In this document: positions 35,910 through 47,356 of the stretch, one piece after another
How the letters are laid out: each line of letters begins with the position of its first letter
Position numbering within the stretch: the stretch's first letter is position 1
Source: Adiantum capillus-veneris
Taxonomy: Eukaryota; Streptophyta; Polypodiopsida; Polypodiales; Pteridaceae
DNA length: 64,000 nt
Direction: 5' to 3'
Assembly (NCBI GenBank): GCA_014529385.2
Contig: CM043958.1
Coordinates: 143,056,734-143,120,733 of the forward strand
Notes under the pieces: generated by a model
Databases searched by the model: none
Told to the model about the DNA's origin: nothing
The model's input: only the letters and a program-made list of their open reading frames with translations
Position numbers and translations under genes: made by a program

Positions 35910-36992
35910 TGTCATAATAACTAATATCTAATTCTCCTAAATTATTTTCTCATGTTAAACTAATCATTTAATATGGGGAAGTACCTTGGGAGAAAAAGCT
36001 AGAATATTGGTTAAGCTGGCAGACCGGCTAGGGATCCAAAGGGGGGGCCATATGCAAAAGAGCAATGTGCAACAATGGGCTTCAAAGACCCTAAGGTTCA
36101 GCCCATTAAGACCTCCAAAATGCTAAGGTTCCAAAATTCAAAGTTTATGTCCAATAGTCCAACCTTAGGGAAATTGGATGCTTTGTAGTGTGCCAAAAAA
36201 GTCTCTGCAAGCTCCTAGATAGGAGGGGGCGAGCCCTTTAAGTAGGGGATGAGAGAGAAACACACACACACACACACACACACTCATGCAAGCTCCCTTT
36301 ACACAAAGGGAATAGGGGACACATGTCAGCTCCCTAGCCCAGTTGCCCCCAAGGTGCACTCAAATCCTGTTGGATGGCCATAGAGGTGGACCAATGAGAA
36401 TTAGGCTAGAGTAAATCTAGTTTAATTCCTTTAAAAACACTTGATAAAAGAACTAATAAGAATTAAGCTCTCTAGAACACTATTGGACAGTCTCCCAAGG
36501 GGTCCAATGTCAGCTCCCTAGCCCAGTTGCCCCCAAGGTGCACTCAAATCCTATTGGATGGCCATAGAGGTGGACCAATGAGAATTAGGCTAGAGTAAAT
36601 CTAATTTAATTCCTTTAAAAACACTTGATAAAAGAACTAATAAGAATTAAGCTCTCTAGAACACTATTGGACAGTCTCCCAAGGGGTCCAATGAGCATTC
36701 AGCAGCCCAATGGCTTGCCTGATTCCTATTGGCCAGAAGACAAAGGGGTGCAATGAGAGTTTAGTTGCATTATTTAATTACCTAAAGCTCTCACAAAAGG
36801 GGAAAGGGGGACACATGTCACAAGGCTATCACTTATGCTTCTCAGATTTCATTGTCTAAGCTTTGCAGGGTCCAATGGGGTGTCAACATGAGTATTTTGC
36901 AAGAGGGGTCGACCAAGAGAGAGAGGGGGGCTGATTTTTGCAAGGCATTATCACACACACACTCACACAATCTCATGTGTGAAGCAAGAAGA
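35910..36992 (+). repeat. 3' LTR of gypsy copy 2, truncated, with internal duplication
   Basis: It begins TGTCATAATAACT, preceded by the purine tract AAGAGAGAGGTAA. A segment of about 190 bp (from about 36325) is repeated in tandem from about 36511. The 5' LTR lacks this duplication, so it arose after integration or by a separate event. The LTR stops at about 36992, right after GAAGCAAGAAGAC. Confidence 0.88.
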
Positions 36993-37099
36993 CACAAAGA
37001 TTCTTTGATATTTAAAAAAATGTAAAATTTGGAGGTGGCATCTTGCTTTGTCTACCCTTTGGTAGGATTGGTATGCTTTCAAAAAAGCACATCCCTGAA

Positions 37100-37111
37100 G
37101 CTTTGATACCA
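37100..37111 (-). promoter_or_regulatory. Primer-binding site of a minus-strand gypsy element
   Basis: On the minus strand the sequence TGGTATCAAAGC differs by one base from the Met-tRNA PBS of copy 1. It lies immediately downstream (minus sense) of the LTR at 37.1-38.4 kb. Confidence 0.65.
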
Positions 37112-37113
37112 CT

Positions 37114-38375
37114 ATAAGTACTTTCGATGAGTGATTGAACAGAAACATAGAGATAACTACAAGCTTCACACTTTAACCTTCAAAAAATTGAATAAAAGAG
37201 AGACAAGATGACAGAGTTTTCAAGCCAAGGTGCATGACCCCAAAGAATGGTGCCCCTTTCTGTATTTCTTTATTATTGACTTGCAAAGGTACAAATCTCA
37301 TTGGGTCCAGATCTTCTAGCTCTGCATCCAAATTTCTGAAAGAATGGCCCTAGGGGCACTTACAAAGTGTGCATGGGTTGCTAAAAATAGAGCGCGCAAG
37401 ATCATCACTTCTAAAAGCATCTTATCCAAAATCATTGGCCCTCTAGAACTTACACAAATCTTCCAAAATCCAAGCCAACAAGATTTGCAAAAATCTATAC
37501 TATCTACCACGTGGCTTGTCAACGTAAGTCGCGAAGGATTCCATACAATTTTCCACGTCATCATTGCAACAAAAACTATCAAAGATCCATACTGCTTTGC
37601 ATGTCATCCCCTTGACAAAACTTTATAAGTTGGAGAGTGTCAGTTTCTTTTACTTCAATAACTTGGGCCCCTTGTTGGACACCCATAAGTTGGTACCTCT
37701 TCTTTCTCTAGCTTCTAGGCCCCTCAGTAAAAATATGCAAAACACAACCAAGTTAGTCCTAGATTGAAGGTCACTCAAATGCCCTAATGATGTATGCCAC
37801 ATAGAGAGAACTGTTTACACACATAGGAGTTTGTGGCTTTGGCATGGACCACCTTTCTAGGGAGAGTGAATATGATGCAAGCCAAACAAACGTATTGGAC
37901 CAATGCATCTATGACCTTGACACAAAACCCTAAACCTAAAACCTATCACACCTTTGAATGCTAAAAAATAAATCTTTAGATTTCTAGATTGTTCCCCATA
38001 CTTGGATCTATGATGATCCAATTCTCTTTCTTTGTATCTTGTTTTCTCCTTGTGATCCGATTTCTTTTCCTTCTATTTATGGTTGCTATGATAATCTGTA
38101 TCTACCACCCATCTATAATTTTAATTATCATCCATTTCTGTGATAGTATTAGATTCATCCCTTTGATCCAATTTTGCATGAAACCATGTTCTTCTACTAT
38201 GCCTACTCTCATCACTGACATCAATATGTAGTTTTGCTTTTCCCTTGTGATTCAAATTTCAAGACCCATGCAAATGAGAGTTTTTCTCAGGTTCTGTAAG
38301 ATATAAGATAGATAGATAACCAAAATAAAAATAGCGGATCCTATTTATACTAGTACCCATAATGGGCATTGCATG
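37114..38375 (-). repeat. 5' LTR of a minus-strand gypsy element
   Basis: A TATA-like GTATAAATAG lies at 38341-38350 on the minus strand, followed by about 1.2 kb of R/U5 down to the PBS. Its U5 part is co-linear with the LTR fragment 17012-17867 plus 26779-26835. The site CATC at 37906-37909 is uninterrupted here, whereas in the other copy gypsy copy 1 is inserted. The outer end of the LTR is estimated. Confidence 0.6.
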
Positions 38376-38439
38376 CAAGACAGATGCCACCTCGTTATGT
38401 ACTTTGAGAGAAGGCAGCGAAGTAATCATCTACATGTAC

Positions 38440-39860
38440 TTGGAATTCCCTTGGTTTATATGTATGCCAAATGTGGAGCGCTTGAGAAGACCTCACTTAG
38501 CAAAAGCAACAATGTAGCAATATAAACTCATGGGCCACACATATATGATTCTCACATACAAACCCCGCAAAACATGCTTTGCATCTTGTTCTGTACTTTG
38601 AGATTTTTGTCTTGAATGTCCTCTCTTGGAATAGACTAATTACACAATATGCTCAACAAGAGCAAGGCCAGAAATTTGTAGGCTATTTTTAGTATACGTG
38701 AAGCGAGGGTATTTCTCCAAGTGCAATCACGCTTGCATCTTGAAGGCATGTGGCACTAGGTAGAATGCCAATTTGGAAAATATGATTCATGATGATATTG
38801 TTAGTTAGGGGCTGTTGAAACAAAACATTGTGCTTGGCACTGCCTTGGTGGTTGACATGTATGCCAAATGTGGTGTACTTTAAAACACAAAAAGTTCTTG
38901 AGGAGCTACATGTCTAGAATGTTATGCGTTTGGATTGCATTGAATGCAAGATATGCCAAACAGGGGTAGAGTCAAGAAACTTTGGGCTGTTTTTAGCTAA
39001 TGTGAAGTGAGCGCATCCCTCCAAGATGTGCAATCAACTATGCTTGCATCTTGAAGGCATGTGCCCAGGGAGTCCACCATGTAAAAATTACATATAGCAT
39101 GTGGAAACAAGAGCTATTTAAGTAATCCCTTACCTGTATATTTTCAAGTATTATATGTATCCCTTATGTATGCATTTTTGTACAAAAAACCAGACCTTAT
39201 GTATGAAATTTTATCAACTTCTCAATTAAAAAAATGTTTATGTAAGTAAATTTTTTTAATAAATGTATCTAATTATAAATCCCTTATTTTGTTCACATGT
39301 GCTATCTTAAATATTTCCTAGTGGACGCCCCCAGAGGAATGTGGCAATTTGGAAGACGATAGGATGGACAAAAGAACTCACGATGGTATCATTATTCATG
39401 GGCTGTTGAAAAAAAATGTTATGATTGGCACTACCCTGGTTGACATGTATGACAAATGTGATATGGAAAATAAGCCTTCAGTAGATGTGAAGATGGAAGT
39501 TCTCTAGATGCAACCACCTATGCTTTCATCTTGAAGGCATGTGACAATGCACAAGATGCCAATATGGGCAACAAAATTCAAAATGATGTTGTTAATAAGG
39601 GGCTATTGAAAAAAGTTGTGCTTGGCATTGCCTGGAGTGCATTGATCAAGGGATCTGCCCACCAAGGACAGGGCCAAAAATCTTTAGGCTTCTTACAACA
39701 CAGATACAAAGAGAGGGCATCTCTCAAAATGCAGTCACTTGCACTTGCATCTTGAAAGCATGTGGCATTACGCAAGACATTAATATGGGCAAAAGAGTTC
39801 ACGATGATATTTTTAGTCAAGGGCTGTTTAAAAAAGAATTCATGCTTGTACAAGTAATCA
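38440..39860 (+). pseudogene. PLS-class PPR pseudogene, interrupted by a MITE
   Basis: Translations in shifting frames show repeated PPR motifs of a plant RNA-editing-type protein: VYMYAKCGALEK near 38455, SWN-L-I-YAQQEQGQ near 38625, ILKACG-type segments near 38735, 39050, 39525 and 39750, and HDDI and VDMYAKCG near 38790 and 38870. The 35-residue repeat rhythm is kept, but stops and frameshifts are frequent. The MITE at 39064-39334 lies exactly within an ILKACG segment. PPR proteins of this class act in chloroplast or mitochondrial RNA editing; this copy cannot. The wording of the repeats resembles fern PPRs. Confidence 0.72.
39064..39334. mobile_element. MITE copy 2 (271 bp)
   Basis: It belongs to the same family as 12957-13225. 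The ends are CCCAGGGAGTCCAC and, from the right, CTGGGGGCGTCCAC. The interior matches copy 1 throughout (AAAAATT-CATATAGCA, CCCTTATGTATGCATTTTTG). Flanking AGGCATGTG and AGGAATGTG differ by one base and may be the target duplication. It interrupts the PPR pseudogene. Confidence 0.78.
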
Positions 39861-39959
39861 ACAAGGGGCATGAATCACACAAAAAGGTCATTTTTATCAC
39901 ATGCATTTGTGCTTTGTTGATTTGTTGGCTCTTGATCGACATGCAGTGTTGAAGTTGAA

Positions 39960-40480
39960 ATGATGCATGCTTCCCTTGTAGTTCCTTGCCAGTCGATGGA
40001 AGTGGCAGAGGGTTGTTTCCACTCCTTGACCCTCATAATAGCTTGGATCACCAAGGGCTTCTTAATTACCTTCAGATTCAGCTTCAGAGCTATATATATT
40101 TGTGTAACCACTCATCCAAAAAATCACTTCAAAATTTCATATTACAAAATTATCTAGCATCAAATACTACATTGGTAAATTTCTTGATTCACATCCATGC
40201 ATCCTTTGGGAATCTTGCCCAAACGCTAATCAATTTTTCAAAATTTGAGAAAAAAACACTGCTTCTACATGGGGTGCCATTATCTTGGCCCATGCCAGGC
40301 TCGATGAAAAGGACCAATATGTTGCTCTTTATCATGAGACGCTCAGCTCAAGAGTATTGGAAGATGGTCCTTTATATGTAACAATTCTTAAAGAATGCTC
40401 TGCTACTAGAATCCCTTTAGAGACTAGCATGCAGGTGCATGCTCATACTACATGAATGATGGTTTTGTTGGCTTTGATCG
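39960..40480 (+). pseudogene. N-terminal part of a second PPR pseudogene
   Basis: The frame at 39986-40381 reads LLNYLQIQLQSYIYLCNHSS, then SNTTLVNFLIHIHASFGNLA. This is the usual first-repeat wording of a plant PPR (Y-x-x-L-L-x-x-C, L-V-N-x-x-x-x-x-x-G-x-L). It continues in another frame with ARLDEKDQYVALYHETL and VTILKECSATRIPLE near 40300-40430. Frameshifts separate the parts and nothing follows past about 40480. It lies head-on behind the first PPR remnant, so a tandem pair is likely. Confidence 0.62.
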
Positions 40481-40549
40481 GGTGCTTGGTAAAGGCGGTT
40501 ATGCAATTGGTTATATATTATGATTGATGTCTAACATCTATGCACTGCA

Positions 40550-41053
40550 GGTATGGAAAAGGATGCAAGAAGAGTACAGGACATAAGAAGGTTCTCAAGA
40601 GTATGGAAAGAGCCAGCCAAGGCTTACATTGAGGTTGAAAAATAGGTATATTCCTTCCTGGTTGGAGAGTTTAGGAGATCCAAAAGGAAGGCAACGAGGA
40701 AATTGGTGAGAGCTTTACTCTTGACAACAAGATCTGTAAGAAATAGAAGAAGACTCCTCTTTGACCCTAAACAAGTATCTACCAGGCAAAGACCTAGAAG
40801 AGTAAGTTAGCCTTTCCCAATGGATCAACCACCTCCTAACCCTAAGGTCAAAGCATCCAAATTTAGGGGTAGGTCAAATGAAGATGTTTATTATTATGTG
40901 GCTCAATTTGAGACCAAGTGGCAAGCTAGTGGATATCAAATTGTGTATGATGATGACATACAGATGCAACAATTTGTAGCAGCATTGGAAGGCAAAGCCA
41001 TGAGTTGGTTTAGCCAATATGGTATTTCACATTTTGCAACATATGTTGCATGA
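40550..41053 (+). pseudogene. Retrotransposon Gag-like fragment
   Basis: A basic frame from 40553 (KDARRVQDIRRFSRV) leads to a Gag-type N-terminal core at 40820-41053: MDQPPPNPKVKASKFRG, YYVAQFETKWQASGY, MQQFVAALEGKAMSWF. The A-L-x-G-x-A-x-x-W-F pattern is that of Ty3/gypsy Gag. It stops at TGA 41051-41053, with no protease or RT downstream. Confidence 0.6.
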
Positions 41054-42942
41054 TCTTGGTTTATGGTGTAAGAATTATCTCTTAACTCGATACCACTTGA
41101 GCCATATTCTTGTGGACGAGACCAACATATAAATAAATAAGTCAAACTAAAAATCAAAGGCAAAATGAAAGATGTGTCTAGAAAGGGGTTGAAAAAATAA
41201 AACCCTTACACCAAACAATACAATCTTTATGTTTTATGAATGCTATATGTGGCCTAGAGCCTTATTAGTCCTTGATAGGTGGGGGGAACCACCTTGGCAT
41301 TCATTTTCTAGGTCCCTAGATGATTCCTTGGGTTGATAGGGGTTAACCGTCTCCATTGGAGAGTGGTAAACTTTTGGAGACCCTCCTTGTGGGTATAGGG
41401 AGACGGGAGTTGTAGCTTGACGTGCCTTGGGGTGGTTACTTTGTGATGTGATTTTTCCATTACTTTTTTTGTTGAATTAAATGAATAGTCTCCTTGATGT
41501 ACTTTGTTTGATGCTTTTGATCTTTTGTTAGTAGCGAATCACTTTAGCTATAATCAAAGAACATGTTTAGTTTTTGTTGTCCTACTTTTATTTTTGAAGT
41601 TAGTCATGTTGTGAACCAGGTTTTCATTGATCTTTTGCTCGTGACTTACCTCTAATAATTTCATGATTTTTTATGCTTTAATTCTTCCAAATGTTTATGA
41701 TTTATAACCTATGGTTAGTTGGGTATTGGCATGTCCTAAACCATGTACACATCCATCTTCACTTTTCTTTTTACTCACGGTATCATGATTTATTCTAATT
41801 ATGTGTTGGTTTAGGATGCTTCTCACGTTTATGCTTGTTTTGCAGCCACATTCTTCCTACCCAATGTCCCAAGCACTATTGCCGATTCACATCCAGGCTT
41901 TATCGGGATGACAAAGGTCTAGGTAGGGGGAATTTTAGAGGATTCCAACGATAGCTGTTGCCTATTTACAGGCTCATGATTAGAAGTTCTAGACTATATC
42001 AATATGTTCATTTTTATGCTTTGGACAGTCAGTCAGTCATTCGTAAAAAAACCCTAAGTATATAAGTGAAAATTATATAGTGTGAAGCTCTTTTTTGTTT
42101 TGAGAGCTAGGGTTGAGTGTAGAGAAGGAGAAGAAGGTCGCCATGGATATGGAGTGTCTCTTACACATTGTAGCTAGCATTGGAGCTCTAATGCAAAGCT
42201 AAGTATCTCTATGCTTCTTTCTCTTGTCTTTTTGTGTTAAGGTTTCTTTGATTTGTGATTGATTAGTCTCTAATTTCACTTCATTAGTCTCTCTTCTCTT
42301 CAATTCCTCACTTGTTATGAATTTTCTTGATGTGCGTCCTTGATTAGAGTGTGTGAGTTGAGGCTTACATGATTAGAGCAGGTGATTAAAGTAGGATTGT
42401 GCAAGATTAGACATTGCTGCTCCCTAATTATGGTTTCCATGTTTTTATGTATGCATGATTAGTGTGTGATTGTTAGTTATTCGTGACACATTAGCATCAT
42501 TGTCTACACTATTGTGAGAGATTGAGATGTGTGTGCATACGGTTTCCCCTCTCTTGTATTTCATCTTCTCTTATCTTCATTTCCTTCTCTCATTAGAGTC
42601 ATCTTCTTGCATATTTTGCGACTCCATGCCTCCATATGCTAGCTGGGTATTGGTCCATAGGATTGCATATTTTATGTAGGTGGATTATGCTATGCTACGA
42701 CCCCCCAAACACAATTCCATGAGTTTAAAAATTAGTCAAATTAGAAAGGGTTAGTGTGAAATTAGAGTGTCTAAACACACAATCGGCAAGATACGGTGAC
42801 ACATTAAGGAATTAAGAATGCAATGCTCCATGCACACACATTCAAAATCCACAAAAACATAAACACACAAGTGAAATTAGTAGTGAAATTAGTGAGGAAA
42901 CGCATTCAATTATGCCACAATTACACTAGCATAGGCCATTGT
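41054..42942. other. No gene recognised; probable internal part of a decayed LTR element
   Basis: No coding frame of any length survives. Because a PBS lies at 42943-42959 on the minus strand, the stretch to its left should be internal retroelement sequence. It is otherwise featureless. Confidence 0.4.
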
Positions 42943-42959
42943 CCCTGGCAACGGCGCCA
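42943..42959 (-). promoter_or_regulatory. Primer-binding site (Asp-tRNA type)
   Basis: On the minus strand TGGCGCCGTTGCCAGGG lies two bases after an LTR end. This is the Asp-tRNA-type PBS known from Athila/Tat-like plant elements and is unlike the Met-tRNA PBS of the other elements here. Confidence 0.75.
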
Positions 42960-42961
42960 AA

Positions 42962-43925
42962 TGTTGGGGGTTCCATCGTTGCAATAGCTCCAATGACCAA
43001 CAAAATTGTCAATACGAGGGATGAGCTACCCGGCTAGGGCATGGAAACACTCACACGGTTAGTGAGCTAATCGTGGCAACAAGAATGGTTAACTCTACGA
43101 GGTGAGCTTCTCGGCCTATAGAGGAGCTAAGCCACAATGAAGGGCAATCTCCACATCCACTTCTCTTCACCTCTAATCAACCCAATCACACACACTATGA
43201 TTGCAAGACACACGCAACACTAATCCTATCATGCAATCACACACACTACGATTGCAAGACACATGCAACACTAATCCTATCATGCAACACACTAATCGCA
43301 AGCACACACACATCGATCTATCGAGCACCACACTCCAATCAAACCTACATGCACACACAAGCAAGAGAGGTCAATCACACAAGATTAGAGCAGGATTAAC
43401 CACTAATTAGTGTAGATCTACCTAATCTAAGCATCATAGGCAATCATAAGAAGCATGAGAGAGGCATAGTGAAAGAGAATGAATCATTGATTAGTGTTAA
43501 TCAAGTCTCATGAGCAAGGAGAAGCTCAAGGACTCCTTAGCCACACATCTCAAGAGCTCTCACCAAAGACTGCTCTCAACAAATGAGCTTGAGAGCCTTG
43601 ATTTCTTTTACACACTGCCTTTTATACCTAGGGTAAAAATATGCAATGTCCGGGCGCCCAAGGCCTTTAGGGCTCCAACACTTACTGAATCTGCTACCTA
43701 GACACACTAACTGACCTATTTTTTACAGCTTGGAACTCCCATTGAGCCCGTAACACATTAAAATATTACAATGGATTGAAATAAATCGAGAACTTACAAT
43801 ACGTGACCATTTTGGAAAAATGTGTAACTCTAATCTTTAATGCTTCTTTGTAATCATCCTCGATGTGCATCCGTACGTCTTCGATCTTTAGCAGCTTCTA
43901 TTAACTGACATTGACTCAGTTAACA
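42962..43925 (-). repeat. LTR with PBS on one side and purine tract on the other
   Basis: This 964-bp LTR starts TGTTAACTGAG at 43925 and ends CCCCAACA at 42962 on the minus strand. A TATA-like CTAGGTATAAAAGG lies at about 43618-43631. The purine tract GAAAGGGGGGAA precedes it (43926-43938) and the PBS follows it. One LTR flanked by both signals belongs to two internal regions at once. Confidence 0.75.
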
Positions 43926-43938
43926 TTCCCCCCTTTCG
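43926..43938 (-). promoter_or_regulatory. Polypurine tract before the 43.9 kb LTR
   Basis: CGAAAGGGGGGAA on the minus strand directly abuts TGTTAACTG, the start of the LTR. A very similar tract lies at 45705-45717. Confidence 0.75.
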
Positions 43939-44650
43939 ATTTTAGTGCCCGTCCTCGGGCGCTGTTGAAAAGTGTCCGTGGAGGCTGTGGAAGGTTTTGA
44001 TTGGTTGTTGATGGGCTGATTGTCTTCATTTGTCATTGAATTGATAAGGTTCAATTTGTTGCAACATCTTCATTGGTCCAAATATGTATGTTGTGAGATA
44101 TGATGTTGCATTTGTCCGTTGTAATAGCATAATGATGAATCTACTGTTTATTTATAAAAAGTATGTACAAGGGAAGTAGAATGATGAGGTTCTAAATTAG
44201 GGTCTAGTACCTGGATGACCAAAGGGAAAAAATCGAGTGGAAAAAAAGTACCTTTGGAATAAGCGCATTATTGGAGTACTTATTAGCATAGGAAATATTA
44301 ATAAAGTACTCAAGGGATTATTTGTTGATAGATATGGAACTAAAAAGGTAGTAAATACGAGAGGGTAGCATGATGGAATATTGGTTTCCCTGTTGTAGTC
44401 CACTCAAGGTGCATAGGTGGAAGCAAAAAAAAGTGTCTAATGCATATGTCCAATGATGGGACATTCTATATATACATACATAAAAGTGCATGGAAAACAA
44501 TATGTTATGCAAGAAAGATTTTGAGGGGTTTTCAAAAAGATGTTGTAGCTATAAAAGCATATGACATGGCTTTGCAAGTTGGCACCCCTTTAAGAATGGT
44601 TTTTGTTGACAAGGATATGTGCTCTCATCTTACTGTGCATTGTGCATGAG
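43939..44650 (-). other. 3' internal end of an LTR element, non-coding
   Basis: It is similar to 45720-46350: both contain the phrase CCTGGATGACCAAAGGGAAA (44209-44228, 46136-46155) followed by a run of A, and a later TGGGACA(T/C)TC(T/C)ATAT segment. No coding potential was seen. It appears to be cut at about 44650, where another LTR begins. Confidence 0.55.
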
Positions 44651-45704
44651 TGTTGGACTCTACGACACTCCACCAATTGTAAGCTAATAAACTTTGACTC
44701 TTATGCTCATCTCATCTAGCATGAGCAACATGACTTTAGATATGTTGTTGCGGGAGCGACTCACACACCCATGAAGTGCATGCAAACACTACCTAGATCA
44801 ACATAATGTCAATCGAGGACACAGATGACATGATAGGCACACGGAGGAAATCTCTATAGCTTGTCAGGCTGAGACCATCCTACACATACAACACTCTGGA
44901 AGGCCAACTATACCACAATCAAGAACCTCACTGCTCTCAACTACACCACCTAGCCACATACACACATACGGAAGGTAACTCACCTAATCATGCCAGATTC
45001 GTACGAAACTTAAGGAACACCATCCCCTCACTAGGATACACCTGTCCCTAAGCTTCTACACTCAAAACCCTCACTCTAAACCCATCTACGGAAAACGCGT
45101 AGGATGACAGAGCAAAATTTTGAAAGTGCCCAAAACTGAAATTTATGAGTACCTATGCGTAGCTTATGTCTCCACGATTCTATAGACTACTAGCATGCAA
45201 AAAACAGACATCGTTTGATACACTTACGACCACAAATAGCTCGTAGATGCATCAGCGTGTGCGCTTCGTCTCGCGTGGAATGATTGGCGTTGTCGCGTAG
45301 CTCTCCTTGAGCCTACAGCAATGGTGCAGTCGGATCTCCAATGTGTTGAGCGAGCCGGGCGGAGAGAGAGGATAAAGTTCACGCTCACTCTCTTTCTCTC
45401 TCACACATAGTAGACGGCAGCGCTAAAGTTTTGATTATGATTAAAAGTCCCCCCTTTACAAAATGACCTAGGTACCTTATATACTAAGGCTACCTTAGGT
45501 TTAACCAAAAATGGGGTTGAAAGGGTCAAATGGATTTGTATTTACAATCTGGAAGTGCCATTGCACCCCGGCTTCTGAAAATAGAATAACTACTCATTAC
45601 AAAAGACGTTTATAGCCATAATCCGCAGCATTTCATAACTCACAAAAGATAAGACTTTGGTACGGAACTTGAGTTATGTTGTGTTGTTGACCCAGTGATC
45701 AACA
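44651..45704 (-). repeat. 3' LTR of the gag-protease element
   Basis: It begins TGTTGATCACTGGG at 45704 on the minus strand, directly after a purine tract, and probably ends GAGTCCAACA at 44651 (about 1,054 bp). A TATA-like GTATATAAGG lies near 45478-45487, followed by a GA-rich stretch. The left boundary is inferred only from the TG..CA rule. Confidence 0.6.
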
Positions 45705-45717
45705 CTCCCCCCTTCCG
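45705..45717 (-). promoter_or_regulatory. Polypurine tract of the gag-protease element
   Basis: CGGAAGGGGGGAG on the minus strand lies just before the LTR start TGTTGATC. Confidence 0.75.
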
Positions 45718-47356
45718 CGTTCATGTCGTCCCCGACATGACCTGATTGTCGATGGCGATGTGGTCTTTGCTGTCGTTTTGGATTCATCTGTTCGACTGCT
45801 TGTAACTTTGTCGAACCACAACAAGAACTATGATCCATTAGAGCGGACATCTATGATCATAACCATTCATATTTTGAGATCCTTTGGTTACTTTTATGTC
45901 TGCTCTTCTTCATGGGGGACTTCTTTGTTCCTGTGCAATCAGGTTGTTAGTGTTGTCTGCAGCTTTGTCATTGTAGGCCATTCTTCGACTCGCCATTGAG
46001 GAGAAGTATGCTATGATCTGAAATTGGTGCTCCAATTCATTTGTCAATTGATTTGAGTAGCATTTCCTTATTTTTGATGTAGAAGGAATATGTACAAGAG
46101 GATGGTGATAGGTGTTTTTAGATTAGGGTCTAAAACCTGGATGACCAAAGGGAAAAAAACCCGGTGGGAAAAAAAATGCCTTTGGTATACGCTCTAATTG
46201 GAGTTGAGCAATTGAACGTGAAGTACATGTTCCTGAAAGGTGAGTGCTTGGGTGAAACATGGAAAGAGTGCCTGATGCAAGTGCCAATTATGGGACACTC
46301 CATATGCATATGAGAAATTTATCACCAAAAGCATGCAATGTGAAAGAAGGAGATGATGGGTGTTTCGAGGAATAAATGTAGCACATGTGACATCAAAAGA
46401 TGTCTCAATAGCTTCCACCTTTCCAAGAAGGGTTGTCGATGTAGAAGTTTCTTCACTCGTATCTCATTGTGGTCAGTACGTGAGTGTCTTTTGGACCTTC
46501 TACTTCACTTCACCAGACTTAAGTACTTAGACTTCGACTCCTTTGCTCACCTATACCAGCATGAGCGACACAATGTAACTATGCTCAACTCTTCCAGCTT
46601 GAGCAGTACCTAGAATAGCTAAGATGCTTAGACCACAGAGAATATTACTTGAAGCTTTGGGACTAATACCTCACTCATTTTGTGGCTTAGCTACTCGATT
46701 CTGACTTGTATGACTTGTCGGTTGCATGTTGACACTGCTTTGTGACAAGTTCTTCGGCTGTTGTAGTGGCTGCTGAGACATACTTCGTGAAGTTTCATCG
46801 TTTTCCTGTACCTTCTTCTCTTTGTAGTGCTCAGGCCTCTCGTCAGTCTTTTCTTCATGTGGATTATGGACTTTTTTATTTTTTCTTAATAATAAACAAA
46901 GAAAATCTTAAAACAACTCAACAAAAGAAAAATCATTCAAATAGAAATCTAAATGCTATGTACACTATACACATGTCCCTAGGGGCTCATATATGGATTT
47001 TGTCCCCATACTCCTCTGTAACACTACTATGAGGGCATATACTCTAAATTTCGTCAAAAAATTATCACAATAAAATGCAAAAATTCAATGCATCTCACAA
47101 AACATTGCCCTCTAATAGTCATAATGTTAGGTCCGCATTCAGAATGCCTCCCCCCTTCCTATTTGGAGTCATCCTTTATGACAGGGTATCTCAAAGGGTA
47201 TGTATTGTGCTTGGGAAATTAAAAGTTGTGCCTATGCAAGCCTTGTAATGTAGCCATATTATGCATACACAGTCAATGCACGAAAAAGATTTATGTTGTG
47301 CAAGATGTGGGTATAAGCAATTTGCTTATTGGCATTTGTTGGCGAGGCTTCCTATT
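45718..47356 (-). other. Non-coding 3' internal region of the gag-protease element
   Basis: No RT, RNase H or integrase segment could be found on either strand. The sequence near 46100-46350 is shared with 43.9-44.6 kb, as expected for the 3' internal end of related elements. Several short open frames here have no family signature. Confidence 0.5.

Larger units (their letters stand above)
28411..36992 (+). mobile_element. Ty3/gypsy chromodomain retrotransposon, copy 2 (3' truncated)
   Basis: It is the same family and orientation as copy 1, but much more decayed: the start is TATCATAATAACT instead of TGTC, the PBS is damaged, and there are many stops and frame changes. The 3' LTR breaks off at 36992, about two thirds of the way along, and abuts the sequence of an older minus-strand element. 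A target duplication therefore cannot be tested. Each LTR carries its own internal tandem duplication at a different place. Confidence 0.9.

Noticed and set aside
40820-41053. A host gene encoding a small protein
   Set aside because: The motif pattern is that of a retrotransposon Gag core and it stops in the middle of the domain.
42962-45704. A single element bounded by the two LTRs at 43.9 and 45.7 kb
   Set aside because: The two LTRs differ in sequence apart from the first bases and each has its own purine tract, so they do not form a pair.
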